Source: Euglena gracilis (taxonomy: Eukaryota; Euglenida; Euglenophyceae; Euglenales). Taken from it: a stretch of DNA of 64,000 nt. Below, piece by piece: positions 26,001-49,900 of the stretch; position 1 is the first letter of the stretch; each line of letters starts with the position of its first letter. The notes under the pieces are model-generated. The model was not told where the DNA came from, did not search any database, and saw only the letters and a program-made list of their open reading frames with translations. The position numbers were made by a program, and so were the translations under genes. The stretch lies in assembly GCA_039621445.1 (NCBI GenBank), contig CP154957.1, positions 1,978,504 to 2,042,503 on the forward strand, read 5' to 3'.

Positions 26001-27204
26001 GGGTGCAGCACTATTGGACGCTCGCTTCATGCGGCAGGGGGTGCAGCACTATTTGGACCCGCAGCTCTATTGGCCCCGCAGCACTATAAGGGGGGTTTAC
26101 ATGCAATGGAAATGGCATCCACAAATGTCCCCAATCCCCATCTTGGACAAACATATCGTGTGGGTGTGGTTAAATAATGGGCACTTCGCCAACCCACCAG
26201 CCATGCCGTTCCCTTTTCGGCTACGATGGGTCGCTTCAGGTTGTCGTAGCACACCGCCAACATTGCTGCCAGGCTGCTGGCTGGCCCGTCCAATTATAAT
26301 GCCTCAATGCGGAAAACCCCAGAAGAGCCACCCACAACTGATGAGAACAGAAACGATAAAAAACGAAGGAGGGAACGGTTTTGGACCTGGCCCAAGCAAT
26401 TTCCCCTTGAAAATAGCCATTTCCAGGCCCGGTGCCAAAGGCGATAGGGTGTGCTGTAGCACCACAAACCCCTAAAGCTGACCCCGGGGGGGGGGTGCAA
26501 ACTTCCAAAAAAAGACCGACACAGGCGCGCATCCACACACATACACAAACACACACACATGCACATGCACACACAGCGACATACACACCAAATTCTACTA
26601 ATTGAATGTTGGGCTGTATTTCTTTTCGTCCCTAAAAAATCCAACCGGATTTCCCATCATTTAAGTCGTTTTTTCAAAAACATCCGACTCGTTTGCACAA
26701 ACAATATTTGACTGGACCCACATCCCGACGCCCCTGGGGCAGGGCGGTCCAGAGAAAAAAACCCAAAACTTCCCATCTCAGCACATCCGACTGAAAAACA
26801 ACAGGAAAAAAACAGCCGTGTTTTGACAAAAATGGGCCCACTTCGGGAAAAAAAAGTGGTTTGTCGCATCCTTGGACCATCGCCCATCCACCTAACACGT
26901 CAAAAAATGCGGGTTTTGGCTTGATTTTTTGACCCCATTCGATCCTGGATCGGCCGTTGGCCGTTTCCTGAGGCCTGAAAGGCGGTCCTTAAAAGGGAAA
27001 AAACTTCCCGTCCCTCATGGACCCCACTGCCCGAGCCCACCGATTCACCCACCTCCGCCCCCCCTCTGGCCCCAGCCTGGACGCCACGCACTGCGTCTGC
27101 CCCGGCTGGGCCCGGTCCGCCGCAGAGAAGCACTGCAGGGCGGCCTCGTAGTCCCGCCGGTGGAAGTGGTCCCCGCCATGGGGGGCGGCCGGTGGGGTGG
27201 GGTT
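12071..27204 (-). CDS. TPR-repeat plus PRMT9-like methyltransferase, spliced
   Basis: This span holds at least sixteen exon islands on one strand. The upstream half (27.2-22.5 kb) encodes helical TPR-like repeats: A-L-Q-L-D-P, N-L-G-x-V-L-x-x-L-G and A-x-A-L/A-A patterns. The downstream half (21.1-12.1 kb) encodes one PRMT module in PRMT9 order: a fold start, a degenerate glycine loop, the VPRRGAV barrel strand, [17 protein letters not shown], and GDTLHLT. TPRs before a PRMT module are the hallmark of PRMT9, which methylates splicing factor SF3B2 in humans. Motif I and the double Glu look lost, so this module may be non-catalytic. An in-frame TGA at 12071-12073 could end the gene. Alternatively a donor at 12154 could join it to the PRMT7-like module. 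Confidence 0.7.
12155..12321 (-). CDS. PRMT9-like exon: C-terminal barrel strand GDTLHLT
   Basis: The frame reads [20 protein letters not shown], then [20 protein letters not shown] and [16 protein letters not shown]-x-V-x-x-x-x-L ... G-D-x-L is how PRMT modules end. The acceptor is cactgcag/CG. A donor at GGGGAA/gtgccc is phase 0, compatible with the exon at 8205. If it is not used, the frame runs on to a TGA at 12071. Confidence 0.75.
12345..12560. repeat. Minisatellite GGAGAATTAGGAATGGGATA
   Basis: Head-to-tail copies of a unit of about 15 or 30 bp (GGAGAATTAGGAATT / GGGATAATTAGGAATT) start some 24 bp from the PRMT9-like exon, on its acceptor side. Copies at the right edge are degraded. 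Confidence 0.85.
13160..13303. mobile_element. 144-bp inverted-repeat element, target duplication CCCTCCGC
   Basis: Perfect 16-bp terminal inverted repeats CAGGGAATTTCTTAAG are flanked by exact CCCTCCGC copies (13152-13159 and 13304-13311). The interior is a G-run and a C-run either side of CTGCTGGCTGG words. It is the smallest clean member of the family also seen at 33.7 and 41.8 kb. Confidence 0.9.
14155..14266 (-). CDS. PRMT9-like exon: [13 protein letters not shown]
   Basis: The frame reads [20 protein letters not shown], then [21 protein letters not shown]-x-x-x-G-x-L-D-A-I-V is nearly the PRMT9 barrel strand, which normally continues into W-F/W. The acceptor is gcccag/C. Donors at ATC/gtgtca or two bases on are possible. 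A short exon carrying the Trp and the C-W/H-W loop appears to be missing before 12321. Confidence 0.75.
15051..15178 (-). CDS. PRMT9-like exon: GFDLTAF
   Basis: The frame reads [20 protein letters not shown], then [24 protein letters not shown]-x-x-F/N ahead of H-x-x-L-S is a conserved PRMT7/9 barrel feature. The donor CGGCATAT/gtgagg is strong, phase 2, and fits the next exon. Confidence 0.75.
15700..16665. repeat. Dispersed repeat, copy 1 (ends ...GGGATAAGAGCTCAGCGACC)
   Basis: A segment of about 1 kb has sentences such as GGCTCAAAAACAGTTTTTCC, CCGTAACTCGGG, and an end of AAGCTTCGCTCTTACC...AGCTCAGCGACC. The same order is found at about 38.2-39.28 kb, and its end again near 53.9 kb. No protein is recognised. 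It fills most of the intron between exons 16653 and 15178. Confidence 0.75.
16653..16757 (-). CDS. PRMT9-like exon ending at a repeat boundary
   Basis: The frame is 35 codons: [20 protein letters not shown], then [14 protein letters not shown]. The acceptor gtacag/GCC is phase 0. The donor GATACG/gtcgct lies exactly where a dispersed repeat begins (GTCGCTGAGCTCTTATCCC on this strand). Family match is weak; support is phase agreement on both sides. Confidence 0.5.
16954..17092 (-). CDS. PRMT9-like exon: VPRRGAV barrel strand
   Basis: The frame contains [20 protein letters not shown], then [13 protein letters not shown]-x-x-A/G-x-V followed by E-x-I-R-x-x-x-x-V is characteristic of PRMT9 module 1. 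The acceptor is ggccag/G; the donor GATTCC/gttcct is phase 0 and fits the next exon. The last third is arginine- and proline-rich and less certain. Confidence 0.7.
17796..17934 (-). CDS. PRMT9-like exon: region of the double-Glu loop, degenerate
   Basis: The frame contains [20 protein letters not shown], then [20 protein letters not shown] and VKVYS. Its position, between post-I and the V-P barrel strand, is that of the double-Glu loop and following helix. The expected E-x-x-D-x-x-x-x-G-E-G pattern is not there. The acceptor is gtacag/GG. The donor TACAGCTG/gtgcgg is phase 2 and fits the next exon exactly. Confidence 0.6.
18556..18615 (-). CDS. PRMT9-like exon: post-I segment
   Basis: The frame contains [20 protein letters not shown], aligning with the 'N-G-x-x-x-x-I-x-V' strand of PRMTs. 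The coding-like stretch extends further on both sides (about 18495-18660). Donor choices (CAG/gtgaag or GAG/gtggcg) are phase 0, while the next exon needs phase 1, so boundaries are unresolved. Confidence 0.45.
18770..19345. repeat. AT-rich and TTCTCTTC low-complexity intron sequence
   Basis: Long ATTATATTATA tracts, then a pyrimidine stretch rich in TCTTCTC, then AT again. The long frame across it is low-complexity (Ile, Tyr, Leu) and is not a gene. Confidence 0.8.
19986..20030. repeat. (CAA)n microsatellite
   Basis: About 13 CAA triplets with one interruption, about 85 bp left of the exon that starts at 20116. Confidence 0.95.
20116..20226 (-). CDS. PRMT9-like exon: degenerate SAM motif I
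   Basis: The frame reads [20 protein letters not shown], then [17 protein letters not shown]. The hydrophobic strand and the helix (W-L-A-L-K-A-x-x-S-G-C) align with motif I of PRMTs. But the D-x-G-x-G-T/S-G core is replaced by R-R-H-S-P-A-G-D-S, so SAM binding is doubtful. The donor GGCCAGG/gtgagg is near consensus, phase 0. Confidence 0.65.
20640..20805. repeat. Inverted-repeat element with GGGAAACTGTCA ends
   Basis: ACCTACCCCCC...GGGAAACTGTCA on the left mirrors TGACAGTTTCC...GGGGGGTAGGT on the right. Between them are CTGACAGGTTGGCCGGTA phrases shared with 2.4-3.0 kb and 17.2 kb. No clear target duplication is seen. Confidence 0.65.
21052..21145 (-). CDS. PRMT9-like exon: helix before the SAM fold
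   Basis: The frame reads [20 protein letters not shown], then AEAPDADLK. The Y-x-x-A-V-x-x-x-V helix and following strand correspond to the lead-in to motif I. The acceptor is cacccag/C. The donor TTGAAG/gtcgtg is phase 0, fitting the next exon. Confidence 0.65.
21180..21460. repeat. TATATGTATATAC low-complexity tract
   Basis: Purine-pyrimidine alternation with several exact TATATATATATACATGTATA words, directly on the acceptor side of the exon ending at 21145. Confidence 0.85.
22543..22643 (-). CDS. Exon linking TPRs to the methyltransferase module
   Basis: The frame reads [20 protein letters not shown], then [13 protein letters not shown]. It falls where PRMT9 has its linker and M-x-N-D segment. 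The acceptor is cttctgcag in phase 0. The donor TGGCTTCC/gtccct is phase 2, fitting the next exon. Confidence 0.6.
22685..23075. repeat. GGTATTATTTGGGG element
   Basis: TACCTCCCCCGGGGTATTATT at the left and several GGGGTATTATTTGGGG words at the right enclose about 250 bp of plain sequence. It is one of a set of segments in which a short word is repeated between long G runs. Confidence 0.6.
23821..23933 (-). CDS. TPR exon with [17 protein letters not shown]
   Basis: The frame contains [20 protein letters not shown], then [11 protein letters not shown]: another TPR helix pair. The donor GGTGGCATG/gtaact is good and phase 0, fitting the exon at 22643. The acceptor is gctgaag/GT. Confidence 0.75.
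24293..24427 (-). CDS. TPR exon with [15 protein letters not shown]
   Basis: The frame contains [20 protein letters not shown], then [18 protein letters not shown]-x-V-L-x-x-L-G-x-x-x-x-A is a canonical TPR. The acceptor is aaacag/CT. The donor TTTTTCAT/gtgccg leaves phase 1, which fits the next exon. Confidence 0.75.
24811..24914 (-). CDS. TPR exon
   Basis: The frame contains [20 protein letters not shown], matching the second half of a TPR (E-A-x-x-x-Y-x-x-A). The donor GCGAGACC/gtgtgc leaves phase 1, which fits the next exon. Confidence 0.7.
25070..25112. repeat. (GGTAG)n short tandem repeat
   Basis: About eight copies of GGTAG/GGGTA. It is internal to an intron and too short and too far from any end to be called telomeric. 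Confidence 0.85.
25337..25463 (-). CDS. TPR exon with [12 protein letters not shown]
   Basis: The frame ends in [20 protein letters not shown], a textbook TPR boundary (Y-x-x-A-L-x-L-D-P, then A-x-x-x-x-G). The acceptor is aagccag/G and the donor AAGGGG/gtgctc. Confidence 0.7.
26225..26280 (-). CDS. TPR-like exon
   Basis: The frame reads [18 protein letters not shown], which resembles a TPR helix (A-x-M-L-x-x-C-Y-x-x-L-x-R). The donor is CGACCCATC/gtagcc. The acceptor could be any of three nearby cag sites. Phase with the next exon is not resolved. Confidence 0.5.
26640..27020. repeat. Dispersed repeat containing CATCCTTGGACCATCGCCC
   Basis: Shares the phrases CATCCTTGGACCATCGCCC, TTTTGACCCCATTCGATCC and TTCCCGTCCCTCATGGAC with segments at 39.88-40.02, 45.77-45.99, 50.4-50.58 and about 17.34 kb. 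It is non-coding, and lies against the low side of the exon beginning at 27053. Confidence 0.7.
27053..27204 (-). CDS. TPR exon (first recognised)
   Basis: The frame contains [20 protein letters not shown], then [16 protein letters not shown]-x-x-A-L-x-x-F-x-x-A is one TPR helix pair. Both ends are uncertain: several gt donors follow (gtgggt used here), and the acceptor is taken at aagaag/AACCCC. The start codon of the gene was not identified. Confidence 0.6.
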
Positions 27205-28183
27205 CTTCTTGGCTGCTTATGCCTGCGATAACTTCGTTTCTGGCCCAGTGTGTGTGGTGACCTCCCCCTTCCCTCCCCCCCCACCCTGGCACAAAAAATC
27301 CGGGCTCCGTTTTTACCGACCGGTCGGTGTAAACGTTAAATATCGTTTTTGTTGTTAAATTGCTCGGGAATTATGCGAAAATATTATCCAGTTTTCAAAA
27401 AGAAATTTTGTATACATTGGTTCCAACCCCCGAGGTTCTTATTTTTCTGAAACCTGTAATCGGATTCCAAAAACCTTTAAAAATACCACAAAGAGCTACA
27501 GAAGAAATACAAAAAAAAATGCATGGCTGTGGCTAGTTGGGATGGAAAACAAAAAGGTTGTCACCTAAGACTACTCTGACCCCGAAGGGGAGCAGTAGTC
27601 TTTTGGGGGTATTTTTGGGCCTTGGGCTGCCCAATTGTTTACTAACCACTTCCTTCAGACAAAAAAACCAGGTGCCCCAAACCCCCAATGCTACTAATGC
27701 TGCTGATGCTACTGCTGCTGCTGCTGCATTTTTTTTTGAGAAACAATCACTCACTGCTTCCGAAAAAGCACACACGGAACACACTTGCTCATGCATCGCA
27801 AAATTATATTAAAAAAACTTGCCAAAATCTGAAATTTGTTTATTAAACACAGACCACACTTGAAATGAAACCTCAGTTGGTGCTGCCCAGGGTGACAAAC
27901 GATCAAATATGACAAATCAGCAGGTACAGCAATTGGGGACATTTTCCTTTGGGGGAAGGTGACAATGGGACCCAAACCCCAACCCAGCCTGTATCATCTC
28001 TGGGGCTTTTGAACTTTGAAATTTTCTTTTTTGTGCAATCCGGGTTCTGATTCCATTTTTTTTGAAAAAAAATCACACAAAATGAAACAAAAAAAACCGC
28101 AAAAACGCGCGGTTCCGAGTTGAGAATGGAAAAACCGGAATGGGAAACGAACAGAATTGTGAAAGGCAAAGCCCACCATGCAC

Positions 28184-28350
28184 AATGCCTTGGTTGAAGT
28201 TGACGGCGTAGTCGTAGGGGTGGGCGACCCCCTCCGAGGAGCTCTGGTAGATGATGCGCACCGTGGGGGGCACGGCGGCCTCTGCCACATGGCCGTTGGC
28301 CTGGTCTGTCTGGTGGTACGTTGTCTGCTGGGTTGGGCAGCCGGGCTGTG
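28184..28350 (-). CDS. Orphan exon-like island
   Basis: The frame contains QTTYHQTDQANGHVAEAAVP, then PTVRIIYQSSSEGVAHPYDY and AVNFNQGI. It has an acceptor cctcag/CA and a donor GGCATT/gtgcat with a uniform codon pattern. I do not recognise the family. It lies between the stop of the nucleoside hydrolase (30.6 kb) and the first TPR exon (27.2 kb), so a 5' exon of the TPR/PRMT9-like gene is the simplest reading. Confidence 0.45.
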
Positions 28351-30626
28351 CTGAGGCGGCGGCTGCTAAACAGCAAATTAGCAAATTGGCCCCAAAATAA
28401 CTCTCCGTTTCCTGGATCTATCATTTGTTTTGATAAAAACATATATCATATGATATGAATCTTATTTATTCAAACATATCATGCAGAAGAATATATATAA
28501 AATAACATATTACATATAATATGAATCTTATTTATTCAAACATATCATGCATAATAATATATGTTCATATAATACAAATATAAGACAACAATGTCAATTA
28601 TTACAATCACAGTGGGGAACTTAGTATTGATACACATCAGAACTGAACACCCATACAAATACGGAATCAGCTAAAAACTGGGACAAGGGACCATTAGTTT
28701 ACTGACAGAGGTGGGATCACTTCCTTAACCCCAAGAGTGTCAACCAGGGCGTCGCTTAACGACCCTCCAGGGGGTCCAACTCAGACGGAAAAAAGCTTCT
28801 GGCACAACCCCCCAATAATCCAGGGCTGCCAATCTCGCACTTCAGCTGTTTTCTTGTCCACTTGGGCAAATGTCCACATCGACATTTTTTTATATACAAA
28901 AAAGCAAGATCTGACCCCAAAACCCAAAAGATGCAATGAGGATGTGATGGAGTGCCCACGGACACAGAGGTTGAAGCAGGGACTTTGACAGGTAGGGTGT
29001 CTAAGAGCAGGTGTAACCACAGCATACGTACACATAACACCCAGCAGGTGTGTTTGCGAACCTTCCAACGGCTGCCTCGTGAACAGGGGATATTACTGGA
29101 ACGGCCTGGTGAGGTGTGCTGCAGCCTGAAGCGACACTCTGAACTTCATCATGCGAGAAATGGGACATTGGTGTGGACATTTGCACTAATGGTCAGTGTG
29201 CACAAATGTGCACACCAACCATTTGTGCAACTGTGTGTGTGCTGGTTGAAATTGGTGTGTTTGTGAATTCATTACTTCAATTTGAAAGTCCTTCTGTGTG
29301 AGATATTTTATAGAATTTGAATACAACTAAAGACATCGGCAATCGAGCTTTTAAAAACCATTCTCAGCCCCTGATCAAACTAAAAAGCACTTCCGGGGTT
29401 TCTTCACCTCCAGCATTTTAGTCCGAAATGAGGCACACTACATTTGCTGAAAAAAAATGGAATGTTGACTTGAAAGTCTTGACGTTCAGGGACCATATCG
29501 TGCAATACACTGAAACACTTTATTTGACCTTCTCAGACAAAACTTACACCACGGCCACTTTTGAGCACAACACCTCCACACGCTGCTCTCCTCCTGTTTC
29601 CACTCTTCTCTGGTCAAAAGTCACCATTGTTAAAATGAAATAAACGTTGGCCGATGTGTGCAACAATTTCATTTCCCAGTACCAGTGAGCAGTGAGGACG
29701 AGAGGACAGCTGGGGGGTAGCACAGAACGGGTCTGGGAAACCATCGCCCGTCACACCGACAGCCGGCAAACGAGAGCACAGCACCACCTGTGAAAGGAGG
29801 GTGGGGTCCGTGCAAGGCACAGGGTAAGAGAGACCGTGTGGAATCCGATATAAAAAAAAAGTCAATAAAACACAGAACACAGGGCAAAAAAAGGCAGTTT
29901 CAATTTTGATTCTTTTGGGGGGGTTCCGTCGCGACAAAGACTGAGTGATTGCTGTAATTCTAAAACATCTGAAGAAGATCCAATTGGCTTTTTTCTTCTT
30001 TTTTGGGTTGTGCTGGTAGTGGTTTTCGATACTTCCTGGGAAACAGTTTTTAAGGTATTTAGCACGTTGATTGATTTTTCATCTGTATGCAAACACTCTT
30101 CATGTCCCCCCATTGCATTGACCTTGACATATCATTTCTTGACACCAGCAAAAAAATCTGGCAGTTTGCAAAGCTAGCACCGAAAAAAACAAACATTCAT
30201 TGGTAATGCACAGTTCTTGTGTCTGGGTCCTGCTCAAGGCTACAATGCAGACAATGTTTTCTGAAGGGAAACAAAACCGTATTGGAAAACATTTTTATAT
30301 CCTTTTGGGGAACCTCTTTACATGAAACAGGGTCTGATTTGTAAGTAACACAAAACTCCTCGGCGATGTCAACCATCCGGAGGTCGCATCAACAGACTTC
30401 ATCAAAGGAATATGACCTTTTGTGTGATCATTGATGTGGGAACAGAGGGGGGTTATGACGACAAAATCCAGGAAAGGGGAAATGTGACTCCGCCAACTCA
30501 ATATTATGGGATGTGCAACGGTAAAATTTGCTGTGCGCAGCAATGTTCGGCAGAATGTACAGAACAAAATACTGTGGCGGAGAGGAGCGGTGCGTGATGA
30601 ACGGGATGCGACCGAGCCGTGTGCGG
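28351..30626. other. Spacer, no gene recognised
   Basis: Mostly AT-rich sequence. It includes a near-exact direct duplication of about 65 bp (ATGAATCTTATTTATTCAAA near 28457 and 28521). No family match was found in either strand's frames. Confidence 0.5.
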
Positions 30627-46270
<15,644 letters not shown>

Positions 46271-46702
46271 CTCTTAAAAGGGCAAAGCAGTCTAATGTCG
46301 AATGCAGTTAAGGCTGGCGTCCACTGGAGGTTGAGATAAGACGCATCCGAATTAACATCACATCACATTACGGTGTTTCCTTGCAAGAAAAAAACACATT
46401 GCGGAATCGATTTTTTTTGTAGAAAAAAATGCCTTTGTTGGCTATTTGTTGTTGCTTTTTGGTGCGGATTTGAGCACGGTGTGCATTCTGATGACCTAAC
46501 ACCCAATGTCCAATGACAAATGTCGAAATTCTGGGTGAAAATAGAACAAACGAAAAATGCAAAAGAATCCCAACAAAGCAGACAACTGCGGCGAGTCAAT
46601 GCTGGTGACCCATTTTCGGAGGACATCCACAACGGACCTGCAACAAGGGAAAAGCACACGTTGGACACTCGATTATCATTTAGACCTAACTACACGCTGA
46701 GG

Positions 46703-46960
46703 CTGGGGGTTTTTTAAGACCGGGGGGAGGGGGGTCCCCCCACCCACCTGGGGCCCCCCCGGGGGGGGGGGGAGGTCCCGGGGACCCATTCAGTTTCCCC
46801 CGAAAATGGCCAAGAATTGCGAAAAATGCTAAAAAGAGCAACTTTCAAAATTTTTAAAAAAGCATATCCCACCCCCCTGGGGGGACCCACCCCGGGGGGG
46901 GCGCAGGCAGACCCACCCACCCTCCCTCCCCCGGGGTCCAAAGCTAAAAAAAAAAACCCT
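46703..46960. mobile_element. 258-bp inverted-repeat element, duplication GCTGAGG
   Basis: Ends CTGGGGGTTTTTTAAGAC and the complement of GCTAAAAAAAAAACCCTG are flanked by GCTGAGG (46696-46702 and 46961-46967). The interior is G and C runs around a short GAAAAATGCTAAAAA core, like the element at 55.2 kb. Confidence 0.8.
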
Positions 46961-46970
46961 GGCTGAGGTA

Positions 46971-49900
46971 CAAAGCGGAATGCTGTTGATTCATCTTGAT
47001 TTTCACCGAAACAAAAAAGAGGAAGACCTCCAATCTGCCAACAATTTCAGTCTTTGTGCTGAAAATGACACAGGAAACCCGGCACTGAGTTAACGGAGAC
47101 AAATTCACCGACCCTTAAAATACTCACACAGATGTACGGCGCTCAGAGCAGCTGAATCCTGTAGAAATTCCTTCTGGTTCGATCAAACCTGCCATTTGGG
47201 TGCTCTTGTCAGGGCGCTTAACAGCACCCCCAAGGGAGTCCAGCGTCAGAGAGTCGGTCTGACATTGGAAAACAACACCCCTTCCACCACTTGGTGGGGC
47301 TGGGGAACAATCGTGTTGTAACAATAACAACCCAGGACAACAGCATCAACAAAACAAACCTCTGCATGACTACACCCAACGTGCCCTCCCCCCCCCCCAA
47401 ATACCTCCCCCCCCCCAAGCCAAGTAGCTAATAAATCAATGGATTTTGAACGTTTCTCATCAAAAGAATTTGATTTTGGCATCGGGTTGGAACCACGGGT
47501 CATTTGTGCCAACCCAGTCATTCAAGGAACAATGCGATCGTCCACAAAAATCAGTTGGTCGTCCGTACGAGGCACAGGCCAGAAATCCATGCGGAGGGAG
47601 CTCACGGTCGGAATTGCATCTGGTGGAGAGGATGAGTGACCTCGGGCAGACTCCGTTCCGCGAATGCAACGCTGGTCCCAGCCTCCAATTTGGCTTTGTG
47701 GTCAAACAAACGTGAATCCCTGAACGGGGAAATTTGGCGTAACATAACCGCCCCCCCCCCCCTTGTCATACGACCGGGTTCCTGCAACCTGTGACCGGGG
47801 GGTGGTCGTAAATGCGGGGGCGGTCGTAGGTAAGGTGGAGTTGAAATTTTCGCAACCTGCAACCTGTGACCGGGGGGGGGGTCATAACACCCCCATGACC
47901 TGCAACCTGTGACCGGGGGGTATTCGTAAATGAGGGGTGGTCGTACGACAAGGGGGGGGGGCGGGTAGAACCGTTTTGCCAGCCTCCCTCCCTCAAATTA
48001 TAGCATCCCCAAAAATAACAACCCCCCTCTGAGCACCAACTTCGACTGCCCAAATAATGACCACCCAAGCAAAAAAAAGGAAAAAAATCAGCAGAAAAGC
48101 TGCAAAAAAATCACAAAAAATTGATGAAATCGAAGCAGAATAATATGTCAAAAAGAGCATGCATTGTGCAAAAAAGCCCCAACGTACGTCTCTGGTGAGG
48201 TGCCTTTGTTTTATACTTGACGGCGAATTTTTTTCCCCAAAAAATACCCCCCCAATTGGTGGGGGGGGTCGCCCCAAAACACTTCTCGAATCACACCCAT
48301 GGGAATTTGTCACTTAGCACTTGGTGGGGTGGAACTCGGAAGCCTGGCCCCGCAGACCGTGCCATTGTGGCCGGATTGGCGGGAGGCCAGACCTTCTCCC
48401 ATCACCAGGCCATTCCATGCCGAGGGGCAGTGGGCCTGCCGTGCAACCTAATACGGCCGGCAAGGATGCATGCCTGCGGCACAAAACAAAAACTAAAAAA
48501 TTAATTATTATTGGTGGATTGGCAGGCTGGACCAGGCTGTTTTTTACCAACCCCGGGGGGGGGGGGAGGGGGGTCCGGAGTGCCTGCGAGCAAGCACCTT
48601 CGGTCACCCACCCCTTTGGGCCCTGCATCGCCCCAGAGCCATCCAATGGTGCCCTATAACCAAAGACCAAAGTTCCTAGGCCGAACCTCAGGTAAACCCC
48701 CAGGCAACCATATAGTCAACCCCCAAGCAACCATCAGGCACATCCACACAAAATCCTCGTTGCTCACACTTTGCACCGGCCACACTACAAAATAACATGC
48801 AGCACACAGGGAAACACAGAGTCAGTCACGGTGAGGTGAAGGTTAGTGTCAGGGTCAAGGTGACAGCACTGTCAATGACAGTGTCACTGGGCCTCTGCCC
48901 TCTCGAGCTGGTCCAAACACCCCTGGCACACTGCCACGCGGGTGGGGGGCAGGGCATCCATCGGCTGCAGCCGTTTGCTGTACACAAGGCGGCATGTGAC
49001 TCGTGATAGGAATCAGGCACACAAATACAGCAGGAGGCACCGGAAGGGTACTGCAAACACGACCTCTCCAGCACCAACCTTCCTCGACATCCAACTTGCG
49101 ACTTTGTATGTTAAATTCGCGGCTCGTTGGATGCCAATCCTTCCAAAGGCGCAGTATGCGCACCCCTACAAGCATCCTCGGATTCACATGCCCTACAAGC
49201 ATCCACGGATGCACATGATCATGCACATGCCTGCAACCGCAACTACAGTCGCCCGTTTATCCCACAACTTAAGATTCCCCCCATAACCTCCCTCTCCCAC
49301 CGGAGCATCCACTCCAGGGAGTCACTCAGGGAAGGCCAGACAAGCCAGGAGGAACATCGTCGACTCAGGTACGAAGCAAGCACCAATGTGGAGTCTGTAC
49401 GCAGGTGTGCAGCAGAGGCACGATACCTGCGGCTCCAGGGGAGTCACACACCTCTTGGAGGGGGACGGAGAGGTCCAGCACGGCAGCAGAGGCAGAGGCA
49501 CGGGCAGACATGAAGGGCAGGCTGGAGTGGTCTGCGGGGGAGGGAGGGTGTACCCAGCAGTATGGGCCCAAATATGGACCCCACTTCAACCATCCAAAAT
49601 CCCCGCATCCAAAAAATCCAAAAAAAATCCCCGCATCGCCCTGCATCGCCCTGCATCGCCCTGCATCGCCGAAGGTGCTTGCCTGCAAGTGCCTGCCCAG
49701 GCAGGCACTACCGCCCCCCCCGGGGGGGTCGGATTTCGGCCTGTGCCCGGGCACATTCCTTTGAAAATAGGCCATTTTTGGTTCCCCAGCGCCTTTGGCG
49801 CCGGGGTTGTGCCAGGGCACTTTTGGCCGTGTGCCCTCCCCCCCCCCGGGGGGGTCCGATTTGGAGTGCCTTGGGGTGCCTACCCAGGCAGGCACCCCCC

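Noticed and set aside
48306-48480. GC-rich island as a gene
   Set aside because: Open in several frames on both strands with no family match and no confirmed splice partners.
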